From Spirochaetaceae bacterium (GTDB lineage: Bacteria > Spirochaetota > Spirochaetia > DSM-27196 > Salinispiraceae), in assembly GCA_007129335.1 (NCBI GenBank), contig SKVS01000301.1, positions 1 through 12,720 on the forward strand: a DNA stretch of 12,720 nt. The letters run 5' to 3'. Positions 1 to 7,739 of the stretch are shown one piece after another. The position numbers and the translations under genes are program-made. The notes below the pieces were generated by a model. The model was given only the letters and a program-made list of their open reading frames with translations, searched no databases and was not told where the DNA came from. How positions within the stretch are numbered: position 1 is the stretch's first letter; the number at the start of each line of letters is the position of its first letter.

Positions 1-1739
1 GTAATTGGCCGGGTTACCCAGACATTCAGCACATCATCCGAAGGGTCGGTTCGATATTTCTCGCTGGTGAATGTAGCCCATAAAGAAGCCAGGGTACTGT
101 TTACTCTCTGAAACACCGTTGCATTCTGTCTCCTGGTTACCGGAATAGTATCCAGATACAGCATATCCAGGCCCATTGCAGTATTTTCGAGCATGTTAAC
201 CGTTTCTCCAAGAATCTGGGTAACCGGTCGGTCATAGATACTCGTTGAATAAATGTCTTGAAGGTATATGGGCAACTCATCGGGTCTTTCTGCAAGATTT
301 TCCAGCTTGAACAAGGCAGTATGAAGCCCGGAAACAACCGCTGACTCAATACCCTTGGTAGAGTACCGGGAAAGGTCCTGAATTATATCAGCAAGGAGTA
401 AATGATAAGCATTCAGGTAATCCGGGGTTTTCGGCAAAAACTCGGTCAACCGCCAGGTGCGGTTCCGGTCAATATCTCTGCCGGTTACCTTCATTATTTC
501 AATACCGAAAAAATTCATGTGGGAAATAATCATGTTCAAGGCACGCACCGCCGGGGTTACCGGTTCTTTCTCGGCTTTGAAGCTTAAGGTGTGTTCACCT
601 TCCTCAAGATAGAGATAAAATGGTTCTCCATTATCCCGGGAAAGAGTGTGGTGGACCCAGCGGGTTGATCCCCGGGCTGGAAACTCGTAGGTCTGGAATT
701 CTGCAAAGGGAATCTGCCCGTTAACCCGAATGGACCGGAATACACTGAAGTCATTATTGGGATTATTGTACCTCAAACTCAGGGAATACCATCCGTTGGC
801 AGGTACATTCAGCGAATAAAAAATTTCATCACCTGACCGGGCCCAGCTGAATGCATCTATACTATTCAGAAATCGGTCAACAGGATGAAAAGGCTGGGCA
901 GCCGGATCTGCAAGGGACCCCATGCGAACGTTGTATGCATTTTTTCCTGTATAGTCGATTGCATTGATTTGGATGGTAACGGGATTCTGCTGAGCTATGT
1001 CCCTGGGATTCACCGAAACCCATTGCCCTTTTTGGTTTTTATACTGTTCATGAGTCAGGAGTCTCGGAATGGTTCTAAGCTCAATCCATTGTATTTCTAT
1101 TTCGTGGCCGGACCGATTATGGAAAGTAATTTCGTTCAAGCCGGGTTCAAGGAAAAACTGTACAGGATTCACTACCTGACCGGAGGTGTCAAAAAAAGAA
1201 TTCTCGATCCACCCAGTATAGGGGAACTGTTGGGGCAACGACTCATCGTTGTACCGGTCCCGGTCAAAATCCTTACTATCGTCATACCAGATCCGTGTTA
1301 ACTCAAGAGCTTGAGCTTCACTGAATGGTTGTTCACCGTTTACTTCGACGGTAATAGTGGAATTACTCAAGCCCAAATCGTTCCGGCGATACTTGAACAC
1401 CGGTGCATACATTCCTGATTCATTAATCTGTACAGAAAAAGACTGGGGTTGGGAATCAAGAACAAGCAGATCATCGCCGGTAAGGCCATAGAAAACAGGT
1501 ATTGTAGAAAAAACGCCTTCCTGAGGCTCACCGAACCGGGATTCATTCATTCGCAGATATTCCAGATAATCATGCCTTTGATCTGGTAAGTCTTCGAGCA
1601 AGAGTAAGTAAGCGGCTAGTCGGTCGCTGGGATTAATTTCTTCCAGTTCTCTGTCCACAGGTCGGAATAGAAAAACCAGAAGAAGCAAAGCAAAGAGACC
1701 TCCAGCAATACTGAGTGATCGAATTAGGCTTTTTTTCAT
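1..1739 (-). CDS. Large ABC-transporter solute-binding protein with carbohydrate-binding-like N-terminal domains (partial, C-terminus outside window)
   Basis: Open frame from ATG at 1739 to the window edge, 579 codons without a stop. Residues about 8-24 form one hydrophobic segment after MKKSLIR, a membrane anchor or uncleaved signal. Two beta-rich modules follow (about 75-225 and 235-400), with phrases typical of CBM-like jelly rolls (FFLEPGLNEITFHN; LNVPANGWYSLSLRY; LYLEEGEHTLSFKAE). A helical stretch runs to about 560, and the visible part ends in DDVLNVWVTRPI. From memory, this order and the VWVT phrase match the roughly 950-residue family 1 extracellular solute-binding proteins of Paenibacillus and relatives, where VWVT opens the periplasmic-binding fold, so that domain should lie beyond base 1. 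The start is fixed by an in-frame TGA nine codons upstream. The ribosome-binding site is weak (only AAGAGA-like). It is probably third in the operon after the GH16 and the 537-residue binding protein. Confidence 0.75.
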   Translation of the reverse strand, partial: MKKSLIRSLSIAGGLFALLLLVFLFRPVDRELEEINPSDRLAAYLLLLEDLPDQRHDYLEYLRMNESRFGEPQEGVFSTIPVFYGLTGDDLLVLDSQPQSFSVQINESGMYAPVFKYRRNDLGLSNSTITVEVNGEQPFSEAQALELTRIWYDDSKDFDRDRYNDESLPQQFPYTGWIENSFFDTSGQVVNPVQFFLEPGLNEITFHNRSGHEIEIQWIELRTIPRLLTHEQYKNQKGQWVSVNPRDIAQQNPVTIQINAIDYTGKNAYNVRMGSLADPAAQPFHPVDRFLNSIDAFSWARSGDEIFYSLNVPANGWYSLSLRYNNPNNDFSVFRSIRVNGQIPFAEFQTYEFPARGSTRWVHHTLSRDNGEPFYLYLEEGEHTLSFKAEKEPVTPAVRALNMIISHMNFFGIEIMKVTGRDIDRNRTWRLTEFLPKTPDYLNAYHLLLADIIQDLSRYSTKGIESAVVSGLHTALFKLENLAERPDELPIYLQDIYSTSIYDRPVTQILGETVNMLENTAMGLDMLYLDTIPVTRRQNATVFQRVNSTLASLWATFTSEKYRTDPSDDVLNVWVTRPI

Positions 1740-1772
1740 ACGTCTTTGTTCTCTTATGTGCGATCATATAGG

Positions 1773-1806
1773 GGTTCCCCCACCCTGGAAAGCAGGGGGG
1801 GGAACC
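1773..1806 (-). terminator. Strong intergenic hairpin between the two binding-protein genes (mRNA stabiliser or attenuator rather than full terminator)
   Basis: Arms GGTTCCCCC (1773-1781) and GGGGGAACC (1798-1806) are perfect complements. Inside them CCCTG (1783-1787) pairs with CAGGG (1793-1797) around the loop GAAAG, leaving one bulged A at 1782: a 14-bp GC-rich stem with a 5-base loop. It starts 9 bases after the stop codon of the 537-residue binding-protein gene. On the transcribed strand no T-run follows, so a classical intrinsic terminator is unlikely. Such structures behind binding-protein genes often protect the upstream message and lower expression of the genes downstream; that role here is inferred. 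Confidence 0.7.
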
Positions 1807-1815
1807 AGGGGGTTA

Positions 1816-3429
1816 CTATCTTCCGTAGAATCTCTGTAATCCAGTTTGCAGTTCAGCAGCTGATCGTTCGAAATTCTGATTGATATTTCTGTTCCAGTCA
1901 GCAAGTCTGGACTTAATTACATCTGCAAGGTTGGGATCGTTCCAACCGGCACCGGTTATGTCCGCATTCCCAATGTTCATCCACTCAAACAGATTGGGAC
2001 GGCGATCACCTTCAAAATCGTGGAACCAGGGATAGCTTTTGTCACTTACATCCCAGATCTGGCCTTTTCGCCAAATATCCAGGACTGCATGGAAACCAGG
2101 CATACGATTGGGGTCTTGAAAGCGTTGATGGGTTTCAGTACTGAACCAAATTTCCATTTGCTTGTTAAAGGTTGCCTCATCGGCAACGAAGGGTAAGGAA
2201 TCATTCAAGCTGGTCTTGATTGTCTCCCCATCGGTGAACATCTGATTCGCCCGAGCCTCCCAAGATCTGGTATCCCCAACCCAGAAAGCCATGAAGGTAT
2301 AAGCCAGACGGGCTTTTTCCTTTTCTGCTTCGGTCATAGTAGGCCGACCTTCGGCATAGTTGTACACAACCATGGGGTCAAGCACAACGCCAACGGTATT
2401 TGGCCGATAGGCAGTTGCAGGGCGGGGATAAATGTCCCAGTCCGCACTCTTCACCCGTCCCCAGTGGTTGGGATCCGGATGGGCAGCATCTCCCATCATC
2501 CAGGGGTCCCCGTCCAGAGTCAGGAGCTTGCCTTCCAGGAAGAATTTGTATGACCACCACCAGTTTTCATCCATAACCTCACCAGGAATGTTTCCCGCTT
2601 CAAATTGAGGCCATACTGAGTAACGTGCCCAAATTGGAAGGTAGTCAACCAGATTTCGGACCTGACTGCTGTTTAAGTCAACATAGGAACCGCTGGTTCG
2701 GTTGTTCATCATGTAACGGATGCTTTCGGTCCCAGTCTCAATGAAAGAGAGAGGAGGAGCCATAGCACCGTAGAAATTCCTCATGTCTGCCTGACGAATA
2801 AAGTTGGTAAAATCTTGAATTGTCCAGTTAGGCCGAGGCACATCGAGGTTGTTATCTTCAGCGAGGGACTTATTAACAAATACTCCCCAGGGAAGCAGGT
2901 ACTGGGGCAGTCCAGCCTGAAATCCTTCGTAGTTCATCAGATCCATGATGGCAGGATTAAAACTCTTGTACATAGGATCATCGGCGAACAGAGATAGGTC
3001 AGTTATCAGGCCTCGAGCAATGTCACCAGGAATATCGGTGGCAGCCCAAATATCGGGATATCGACCATACTCAGCACGGAAGTTTTCCCGGTGCTGAGCC
3101 CAGGTACCATTCTCATCATCTGGACCGTCGGCCTTGGCAAAAATATTAATTTTCACATTGGGGTAGATCTTGTTGAATTCCTGGGCAACAGCGTAAGCAG
3201 CCGCCTGATTCTGTCCCCGCAGATCTTCTACCGCGATGGTTCTTCGCCCAATGTCTTCCATATAGGTGTTATCACCGGACCATAGCATAATTGTTATTTC
3301 ACCCTCGATGTCTGTGGGTAAACCTGATGGGGCTGCTGGTTGACGGTTTATTCCACCACCGGCAAAGAGCATTGCAGGCACTATAGCTGCAACAAGAAAT
3401 ACTACTGCGAGTTTTCTTATCATACTCAT
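1816..3429 (-). CDS. Secreted ABC-transporter solute-binding protein, family 1 (sugar type)
   Basis: 537 residues. The N-terminus MSMIRK plus a hydrophobic core to residue 23 is a Sec signal peptide, with likely cleavage after AMLFA before GGG; no lipobox cysteine is present, so it is read as a soluble periplasmic protein. The mature part starts with a Pro/Gly linker, then EGEITIMLWSGD (about 42-53), the usual first strand of an MalE-like binding fold. AVAQEFNKIYPNVKINIF (about 81-98) and GLPQYLLPWGVFVNKSL are the other typical signatures. The protein is rich in aromatic residues, including three consecutive tryptophans (290-292), as expected for sugar stacking. It is longer than the usual 400-450. 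The start has an AGGAGGAG ribosome-binding site 6 bases upstream. It lies 110 bases downstream of the GH16 gene. A beta-glucan oligosaccharide ligand is inferred from context only. Confidence 0.88.
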   Translation of the reverse strand: MSMIRKLAVVFLVAAIVPAMLFAGGGINRQPAAPSGLPTDIEGEITIMLWSGDNTYMEDIGRRTIAVEDLRGQNQAAAYAVAQEFNKIYPNVKINIFAKADGPDDENGTWAQHRENFRAEYGRYPDIWAATDIPGDIARGLITDLSLFADDPMYKSFNPAIMDLMNYEGFQAGLPQYLLPWGVFVNKSLAEDNNLDVPRPNWTIQDFTNFIRQADMRNFYGAMAPPLSFIETGTESIRYMMNNRTSGSYVDLNSSQVRNLVDYLPIWARYSVWPQFEAGNIPGEVMDENWWWSYKFFLEGKLLTLDGDPWMMGDAAHPDPNHWGRVKSADWDIYPRPATAYRPNTVGVVLDPMVVYNYAEGRPTMTEAEKEKARLAYTFMAFWVGDTRSWEARANQMFTDGETIKTSLNDSLPFVADEATFNKQMEIWFSTETHQRFQDPNRMPGFHAVLDIWRKGQIWDVSDKSYPWFHDFEGDRRPNLFEWMNIGNADITGAGWNDPNLADVIKSRLADWNRNINQNFERSAAELQTGLQRFYGR

Positions 3430-3455
3430 ACTTCACTCCTCCTCATTTCTTTCCA

Positions 3456-3473
3456 CGGGATACAACGTTCCCG
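3456..3473 (-). other. Small hairpin in the leader of the binding-protein gene
   Basis: CGGGA (3456-3460) and TCCCG (3469-3473) are complementary around an 8-base loop, about 10 bases upstream of the AGGAGGAG ribosome-binding site. The stem is short, so it may be chance. If real, it would sit in the untranslated leader or intercistronic RNA just before a very strong translation start. Confidence 0.25.
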
Positions 3474-3504
3474 GTTTTTCCTGTTCATGTTGTGGTTACT
3501 TCAC

Positions 3505-3518
3505 GATCGGATCCGATC
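3505..3518. promoter_or_regulatory. 14-base perfect palindrome between GH16 and binding-protein genes (candidate operator)
   Basis: GATCGGATCCGATC is its own reverse complement over 14 bases. On the minus strand it directly follows TTTACA, a 5/6 match to a -35 box, which is itself preceded by a T6 run just after the GH16 stop codon. No convincing -10 box lies at the right distance, so an internal promoter for the binding-protein gene is only possible. The even palindrome with no loop favours a protein-binding site over an RNA hairpin. Confidence 0.4.
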
Positions 3519-3539
3519 TGTAAAAAACCACCCAGGGTC

Positions 3540-4271
3540 TCAGTCCAGCTGATACACCCTGATATACTCAAGCTCCAAGGTTGCGGGTAACACCGAGTCG
3601 TCAATTTCCCCGCCCCAGTGTCCACCGATAGCGAGATTTACAATTAGGTGAAAAGGTTGGTCAAAGGGCCATTCTTCTATGGTTGACTTCCCTGCTTTCA
3701 AAAAGCTGTTAAACAGTTTTCCATCGACAAAAAACTCAAAGCCCTCGGGGGTCCAGTCCATACGGTAGGTATGAAATCCCTCAAGTATTCCCGACATTGT
3801 ATGGTACCCGGTAATTTGGGTTTTCTTGGGGTGATTAAACTCCTGGGTATGAAGGCTAAAATGGATAACCTCCGGATTACGCCCCACGTGCTCCATGATG
3901 TCTATTTCCCCACACAGGGGCCAGGGTGTTCCTTCTTTATGGGCATCGCTGAGCATCCAGAGTGCCGGCCAGGTTCCCCTGCCTGTGGGCAGTTTTGCCC
4001 GAATTTCAAACCTACCGTATTGCCAGGAAGATTTTCCGTAGGTGTGAATTCTAGCGGATCCATAGGTTTCCGATTGCTCCGACTTGGTGCCGGTAATGAT
4101 TAAGCGGCCATTTTCTACCCTGCAATGTTCCAGATCGTCCCGGTATTCCTGGGACTCGGCGTTTCCCCATCCCCGAATACCATGTCCCAGTTCACAGGTC
4201 CATTTGGCACTATCAACGGGTCCGTCGGTTGTAAATTCATCTGCCCATACCAGGTTGTACGCCTTATCCAT
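3540..4271 (-). CDS. GH16 endo-beta-1,3-glucanase (laminarinase type), no signal peptide
   Basis: 243 residues, a bare GH16 catalytic domain. The catalytic signature GEIDIMEHVG gives E122 (nucleophile), D124 and E127 (acid/base). The extra residue in ExDxxE is the beta-bulge form found in laminarinases (GH16_3-like) and not in lichenases. Other family blocks are LVWADEF (7-13), GWGNAESQEY (34-43), YGRFEIRAKLPTGRGTWPALWML (85-107), and PFHLIVNLAIGGHWGG near the end. It should cleave internal beta-1,3 bonds of glucan or oligoglucan with retention. The domain begins at residue 7 and an in-frame TAA lies 8 codons upstream of the ATG, so no signal peptide was missed and the enzyme is predicted to be cytoplasmic. 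GGTGGAG sits about 8 bases before the start. It is the first gene of the leftward operon, divergent from the phosphorylase. The family is near certain; the exact substrate is inferred. Confidence 0.93.
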   Translation of the reverse strand: MDKAYNLVWADEFTTDGPVDSAKWTCELGHGIRGWGNAESQEYRDDLEHCRVENGRLIITGTKSEQSETYGSARIHTYGKSSWQYGRFEIRAKLPTGRGTWPALWMLSDAHKEGTPWPLCGEIDIMEHVGRNPEVIHFSLHTQEFNHPKKTQITGYHTMSGILEGFHTYRMDWTPEGFEFFVDGKLFNSFLKAGKSTIEEWPFDQPFHLIVNLAIGGHWGGEIDDSVLPATLELEYIRVYQLD

Positions 4272-4311
4272 TGTAATTTCTCCACCTTTGGTTTATTAAA
4301 TCAACTAATTT

Positions 4312-4340
4312 AGTTTCCCATGGGATTTTTTACTTGTCAA
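4312..4340 (-). promoter_or_regulatory. Candidate sigma70-type promoter for the GH16/binding-protein operon
   Basis: On the minus strand TTGACA (4340-4335) is a perfect -35 box. It is followed after 17 bases by GAAACT (4317-4312), a weak -10 box overlapping an AACTAA half-site. The weak -10 may mean activation is needed or that the real -10 lies slightly downstream. It is the mirror image of the rightward promoter. Confidence 0.45.
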
Positions 4341-4362
4341 GCATTAGTTGCTGTCGTAAACT
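4334..4362 (+). promoter_or_regulatory. Candidate sigma70-type promoter for the phosphorylase gene
   Basis: TTGTCA (4334-4339, 5/6 to consensus), 17 bases, then TAAACT (4357-4362, 4/6). Its -35 overlaps the -35 of the leftward promoter, and its -10 overlaps the AACTAA half-site at 4359-4364. Transcription would begin near 4369, leaving a leader of about 20 bases before the ATG. Confidence 0.5.
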
Positions 4363-4388
4363 AAAAAAATAAGATAAAGGAGCATGGT

Positions 4389-7300
4389 ATGAAAACTGTT
4401 TATTGTGGAACCTCGGAACTTGCATACGCAAGGACAGAACCTAAGGGGGATTTTTACACCTTCGATAATTCTCTTTGGTACAGAATAGAAAACTACGATC
4501 AATTGTCCCCGTTCTTCATGTCCATAACGAATCCCGACAATATATGGATGTTTATTTCCAGCACCGGAGGACTCACCTGCGGAAGGGAATCGGCTGACAA
4601 CGCTCTGTTTCCCTATGTCACCGTCGATAAGGTTACCGAATCCACCAACAGTACCGGATCCTATACGGCGTTTCTTGTAGAAAAAGATGACAAGCAGTTT
4701 CTGTGGAATCCCTTGAATTGGGATGCACCAAGGGTTTACCATATTCAGCGTAACCTTCTGAAAACAATTAACGGAGACCGGATCCTGTTTGAAGAAATAA
4801 ACCACACCCTTGGTCTGGCTTATCGCATGAGCTGGGAAGCCAGTCCCCGTTTCGGAATTCACCGGCACAGCCAACTGGAGAACTTGACCCCAGAAGAAAT
4901 CACCGTCCATTATCTTGATGGTGTGCGAAACATACTCCCAGCAGGGGCTGACACCCGGTTACAAACGAGTATGAGCACCCTGCTGGACGGATACAAGAGG
5001 AACGAGCTGGATTCGGCAACGGGACTCGGTATATTAGCCTTAAGCGCAACCCTAACCGACCTTGCAGAACCAAGCGAGAGCCTCCAGGCCACCACCCTGT
5101 GGTCCTACGGTTTACCGGAACCCCGGATCCTGTTGAGCGAGGAGCAGATCAAACCCTTTACCCATGGACATCCGGTAACCGGAGAAACCGACATTAAGGG
5201 AAAACGGGGAGCATACTTTCTGACGGGCACACTGAGCATTTCCGGAAAATCCCACAAAAAATGGGGTATGTGTGCAGAACTAAAACAGGATCATGGGAAA
5301 ATCACCTTTCTCCGAACGCGGCTTGAAAAGGAAAAGGACAAACTCTGTGCTGAGCTCAGTACGGATTTACAGCAAAGTCGGCAAAAGCTCGACCAGATCA
5401 TTAAAATGAACGATGGCCACCAGAATACCGGAAGCCTGACCAGCGATGTCCACCACCGGGCAAACGTGCTGTTTAACTGTATGAGGGGAGGATACTTCAT
5501 CGAAGGGTACACCATCGATACCAGGGACTTCACCCGGTTCGCGAAGTCCTGGAATTCCAAGGTTACCGAAGAGCATAGAAGCTGGTTTGCTGCCCTGCCA
5601 GAAAAAATCACCGTGGACCAGCTGCACAGAGCCGGACAACAATCAGGGAATCCCATCATTGAACGGCTGAGCCTGGAATATCTGCCCCTGACCTTCAGCC
5701 GCCGCCATGGAGATCCCAGCAGACCCTGGAATCAGTTCTTTATCAAAACCTCTGACGGAAAGGGCAACCCCATTCTGGGTTACCAGGGGAACTGGCGGGA
5801 TATTTTTCAGAACTGGGAAGCCCTGTGCCTCTCCTACCCCGCCTACCTGCCCGGAATCATAACCAAATTCCTGAATGCCACCACTATAGATGGATACAAC
5901 CCCTATCGCATTTCTGACCAGGGAATAGATTGGGAAATCCCGGATCCCCACGATCCATGGGCAAACATAGGCTACTGGAGCGATCATCAAATTATATATT
6001 TGGCGAAGCTGCTGGAACACTGCGATCATTACCTGCCTGAAGCGCTTCAGGACCTGGGCAAACGGGATGTTTTTACCTTCGCCGACGTGCCGTATCGAAT
6101 TAAGAACATCGATCAGCTGTTGGAAAATCCCTTCAGCTCTATTGTCTTCCACAGGGAACACCATGAAGCAATCATGGAACGGGTAGAAAGCCTTGGTTCC
6201 GACGGCAGATTAATCCATTCCGGGTCAGACATCCTTACAACCGGATTCGTGGAAAAACTTCTGATTCTCCTTCTTGCTAAGGTAGCCAATTTCGTCCCCG
6301 GCGGCGGTATCTGGATGAACACCCAAAGGCCCGAATGGAACGATGCAAACAATGCCCTGGCAGGATGGGGCGTGTCCATGGTGACTCTGGCGTACCTCAT
6401 TCGCTACCTGGCGAGCCTGGAAACCATTCTGAATAATCAAAAGGAGGTTCATCTCCACAAAGAAGTCCGGGAATGGCTGTCCAAAAGCGCATCGATCCTG
6501 CAAAAAACACAACCGGCTCTTACCGATCCGGAAGCCCGATTCAAGATAATCCAATCCCTTGGAGCAGCAGCAACGGAGTACCGCACCAGGGTGTACGCCA
6601 CCCATTTCGATGGTACGGCGACACAGGTTGCTCCTGGTGAACTGGCAGGCTTCCTGAAGCTGTGTACCGAAACATTCACAGCAACCCTGAACAGCACAAT
6701 GCATCCCGATGGAACCTACGAATCCTACCAGGTTCTCGAGGTTAAAAAAGGACAGGCACGCCTGAGGCCCCTGTACCCCATGCTCGAAGGACAGGTATCC
6801 GGTCTCTCGGTGGAAGGACAAAAAGCCGAAACGGTTATTCACATTCTGGAAACCCTCCAGAAGGGCCCCCTTTACCGGGAAGATCAGCACTCTTACATGC
6901 TCTACCCCAACAGGGAACTTCAGGGATATCTAGCAAAAAACTGTATCTCACCGGAACATGCCGGAGAACTGGAGCTGCTGTCCCAAACCACCTGTATTGA
7001 GGCAATAGTGCAAAAAGACTCCCAGGGTACCTGGCATTTCACCAGCACATTCCGGAATGTCCATGATCTGAACAAAGCAGCCACAGATTTATCTGAAGAA
7101 GTCCGCTCGAAGCTTGCGGACATGTTCGAGGAAACCTTTAATCATGCAGAATTTACCGGTCGGTCCGGTACCTTCTTTGCTTTTGAAGGTCTTGGCAGTA
7201 TTTACTGGCACATGGTTTCAAAACTCATGCTCGCGGTGCAAGAGCAGCTCATACAGGTTGTTCTCTCCGGAAAGGATGGGAAAACCATTGCCCGTTTAAA

Positions 7301-7739
7301 AACTTTGTACCAGGATGTTCGGGCAGGCATCGGATTTAACAAAACCCCCGAAGTATATGGAGCATTCCCTACTGATCCCTATTCCCATACCCCCTGGGGA
7401 CAGGGAGCAAAACAACCTGGCATGACAGGGCAGGTGAAAGAGGAAATTATAACCCGATTTACCGAACTGGGTTTGGTGGTAAAGAATGGATGTATCTCCT
7501 TTTATCCCGAACTCATTCTTGAGGATCAGTGGAATCGGGAAACCCCATCCCTGAGCTTCAGCTTCTGCCTGGTTCCGATACTCATAACCAGAACTGGCCA
7601 GAAATCCCAACCCACACTGGTGGTACATTTCTTCGATGGCTCCATCGAAGAATACCAGGGACATGCTCTGAGCAGGGAAATTTCCCGGGAAGTATTTCTC
7701 CATACCCAAAGGGTTAAGGAAATTCGGGTTCAGGTCTAA
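4389..7739 (+). CDS. Large GH94-related glycoside phosphorylase (GH149/GH161-like), probable beta-1,3-glucan/oligoglucan phosphorylase
   Basis: 1116 residues, cytoplasmic (no signal peptide, no membrane segment). The expected reaction is inverting phosphorolysis of beta-glucan oligosaccharides to alpha-glucose 1-phosphate. Residues 1-300 are a beta-rich N-terminal domain (WYRIENYDQLSPFFMSI; WMFISSTGGLTCGR), and about 300-370 is helical and charged. The (alpha/alpha)6 catalytic core carries GNWRDIFQNWEAL (467-479), DGYNPYRI (501-508), a W/D-rich block ending GYWSDHQI, and NTQRPEWNDANNAL. In the last, D652 aligns with the catalytic acid of the DWND motif in GH94. PGMTGQVKEE (about 1010-1019) lies where GH94 binds phosphate, and a beta-rich C-terminal cap follows. 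Length and motifs exceed classical 800-residue GH94. I recall similar features in GH149/GH161 but cannot choose between them. AAAGGAG lies 6 bases before the ATG. The divergent GH16 and binding proteins support a beta-1,3-glucan substrate; cellodextrin remains possible. Confidence 0.75.
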   Translation: MKTVYCGTSELAYARTEPKGDFYTFDNSLWYRIENYDQLSPFFMSITNPDNIWMFISSTGGLTCGRESADNALFPYVTVDKVTESTNSTGSYTAFLVEKDDKQFLWNPLNWDAPRVYHIQRNLLKTINGDRILFEEINHTLGLAYRMSWEASPRFGIHRHSQLENLTPEEITVHYLDGVRNILPAGADTRLQTSMSTLLDGYKRNELDSATGLGILALSATLTDLAEPSESLQATTLWSYGLPEPRILLSEEQIKPFTHGHPVTGETDIKGKRGAYFLTGTLSISGKSHKKWGMCAELKQDHGKITFLRTRLEKEKDKLCAELSTDLQQSRQKLDQIIKMNDGHQNTGSLTSDVHHRANVLFNCMRGGYFIEGYTIDTRDFTRFAKSWNSKVTEEHRSWFAALPEKITVDQLHRAGQQSGNPIIERLSLEYLPLTFSRRHGDPSRPWNQFFIKTSDGKGNPILGYQGNWRDIFQNWEALCLSYPAYLPGIITKFLNATTIDGYNPYRISDQGIDWEIPDPHDPWANIGYWSDHQIIYLAKLLEHCDHYLPEALQDLGKRDVFTFADVPYRIKNIDQLLENPFSSIVFHREHHEAIMERVESLGSDGRLIHSGSDILTTGFVEKLLILLLAKVANFVPGGGIWMNTQRPEWNDANNALAGWGVSMVTLAYLIRYLASLETILNNQKEVHLHKEVREWLSKSASILQKTQPALTDPEARFKIIQSLGAAATEYRTRVYATHFDGTATQVAPGELAGFLKLCTETFTATLNSTMHPDGTYESYQVLEVKKGQARLRPLYPMLEGQVSGLSVEGQKAETVIHILETLQKGPLYREDQHSYMLYPNRELQGYLAKNCISPEHAGELELLSQTTCIEAIVQKDSQGTWHFTSTFRNVHDLNKAATDLSEEVRSKLADMFEETFNHAEFTGRSGTFFAFEGLGSIYWHMVSKLMLAVQEQLIQVVLSGKDGKTIARLKTLYQDVRAGIGFNKTPEVYGAFPTDPYSHTPWGQGAKQPGMTGQVKEEIITRFTELGLVVKNGCISFYPELILEDQWNRETPSLSFSFCLVPILITRTGQKSQPTLVVHFFDGSIEEYQGHALSREISREVFLHTQRVKEIRVQV

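Larger units (their letters stand above)
4302..4365. promoter_or_regulatory. Candidate operator cluster with AACTAA/TTAGTT half-sites in the divergent promoter region
   Basis: Four copies of one half-site lie in 62 bases: AACTAA (4303-4308), TTAGTT (4310-4315), TTAGTT (4344-4349), AACTAA (4359-4364). The first two form the perfect palindrome AACTAA-T-TTAGTT; the last two are TTAGTT and AACTAA with 9 bases between. The outer 8-mers TTTAGTTT (4309-4316) and AAACTAAA (4358-4365) are exact mirror images about base 4337. CAACTAAT (4302-4309) and ATTAGTTG (4343-4350) form a further 8-base inverted pair. Half-sites of the TTAGTTT type resemble operators of ROK-family repressors such as Bacillus XylR. 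No regulator gene is in the window, so the family is a guess. Confidence 0.55.

Noticed and set aside
885..1301. 138-codon plus-strand open frame
   Set aside because: It lies antisense within the long, well-supported minus-strand binding-protein frame, and its translation shows no recognisable domain.
3355..3429. Binding protein as a lipoprotein
   Set aside because: There is no cysteine at or near the end of the signal peptide; the LFA-GGG junction fits signal peptidase I.
4344..4910. 188-codon minus-strand open frame overlapping the phosphorylase start
   Set aside because: It runs antisense to the conserved N-terminus of the phosphorylase and through the divergent promoter, with no family features.
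6225..6890. 221-codon minus-strand open frame
   Set aside because: It is antisense to the conserved catalytic region of the phosphorylase, including the WND motif, and is Cys-rich and low in family signal.
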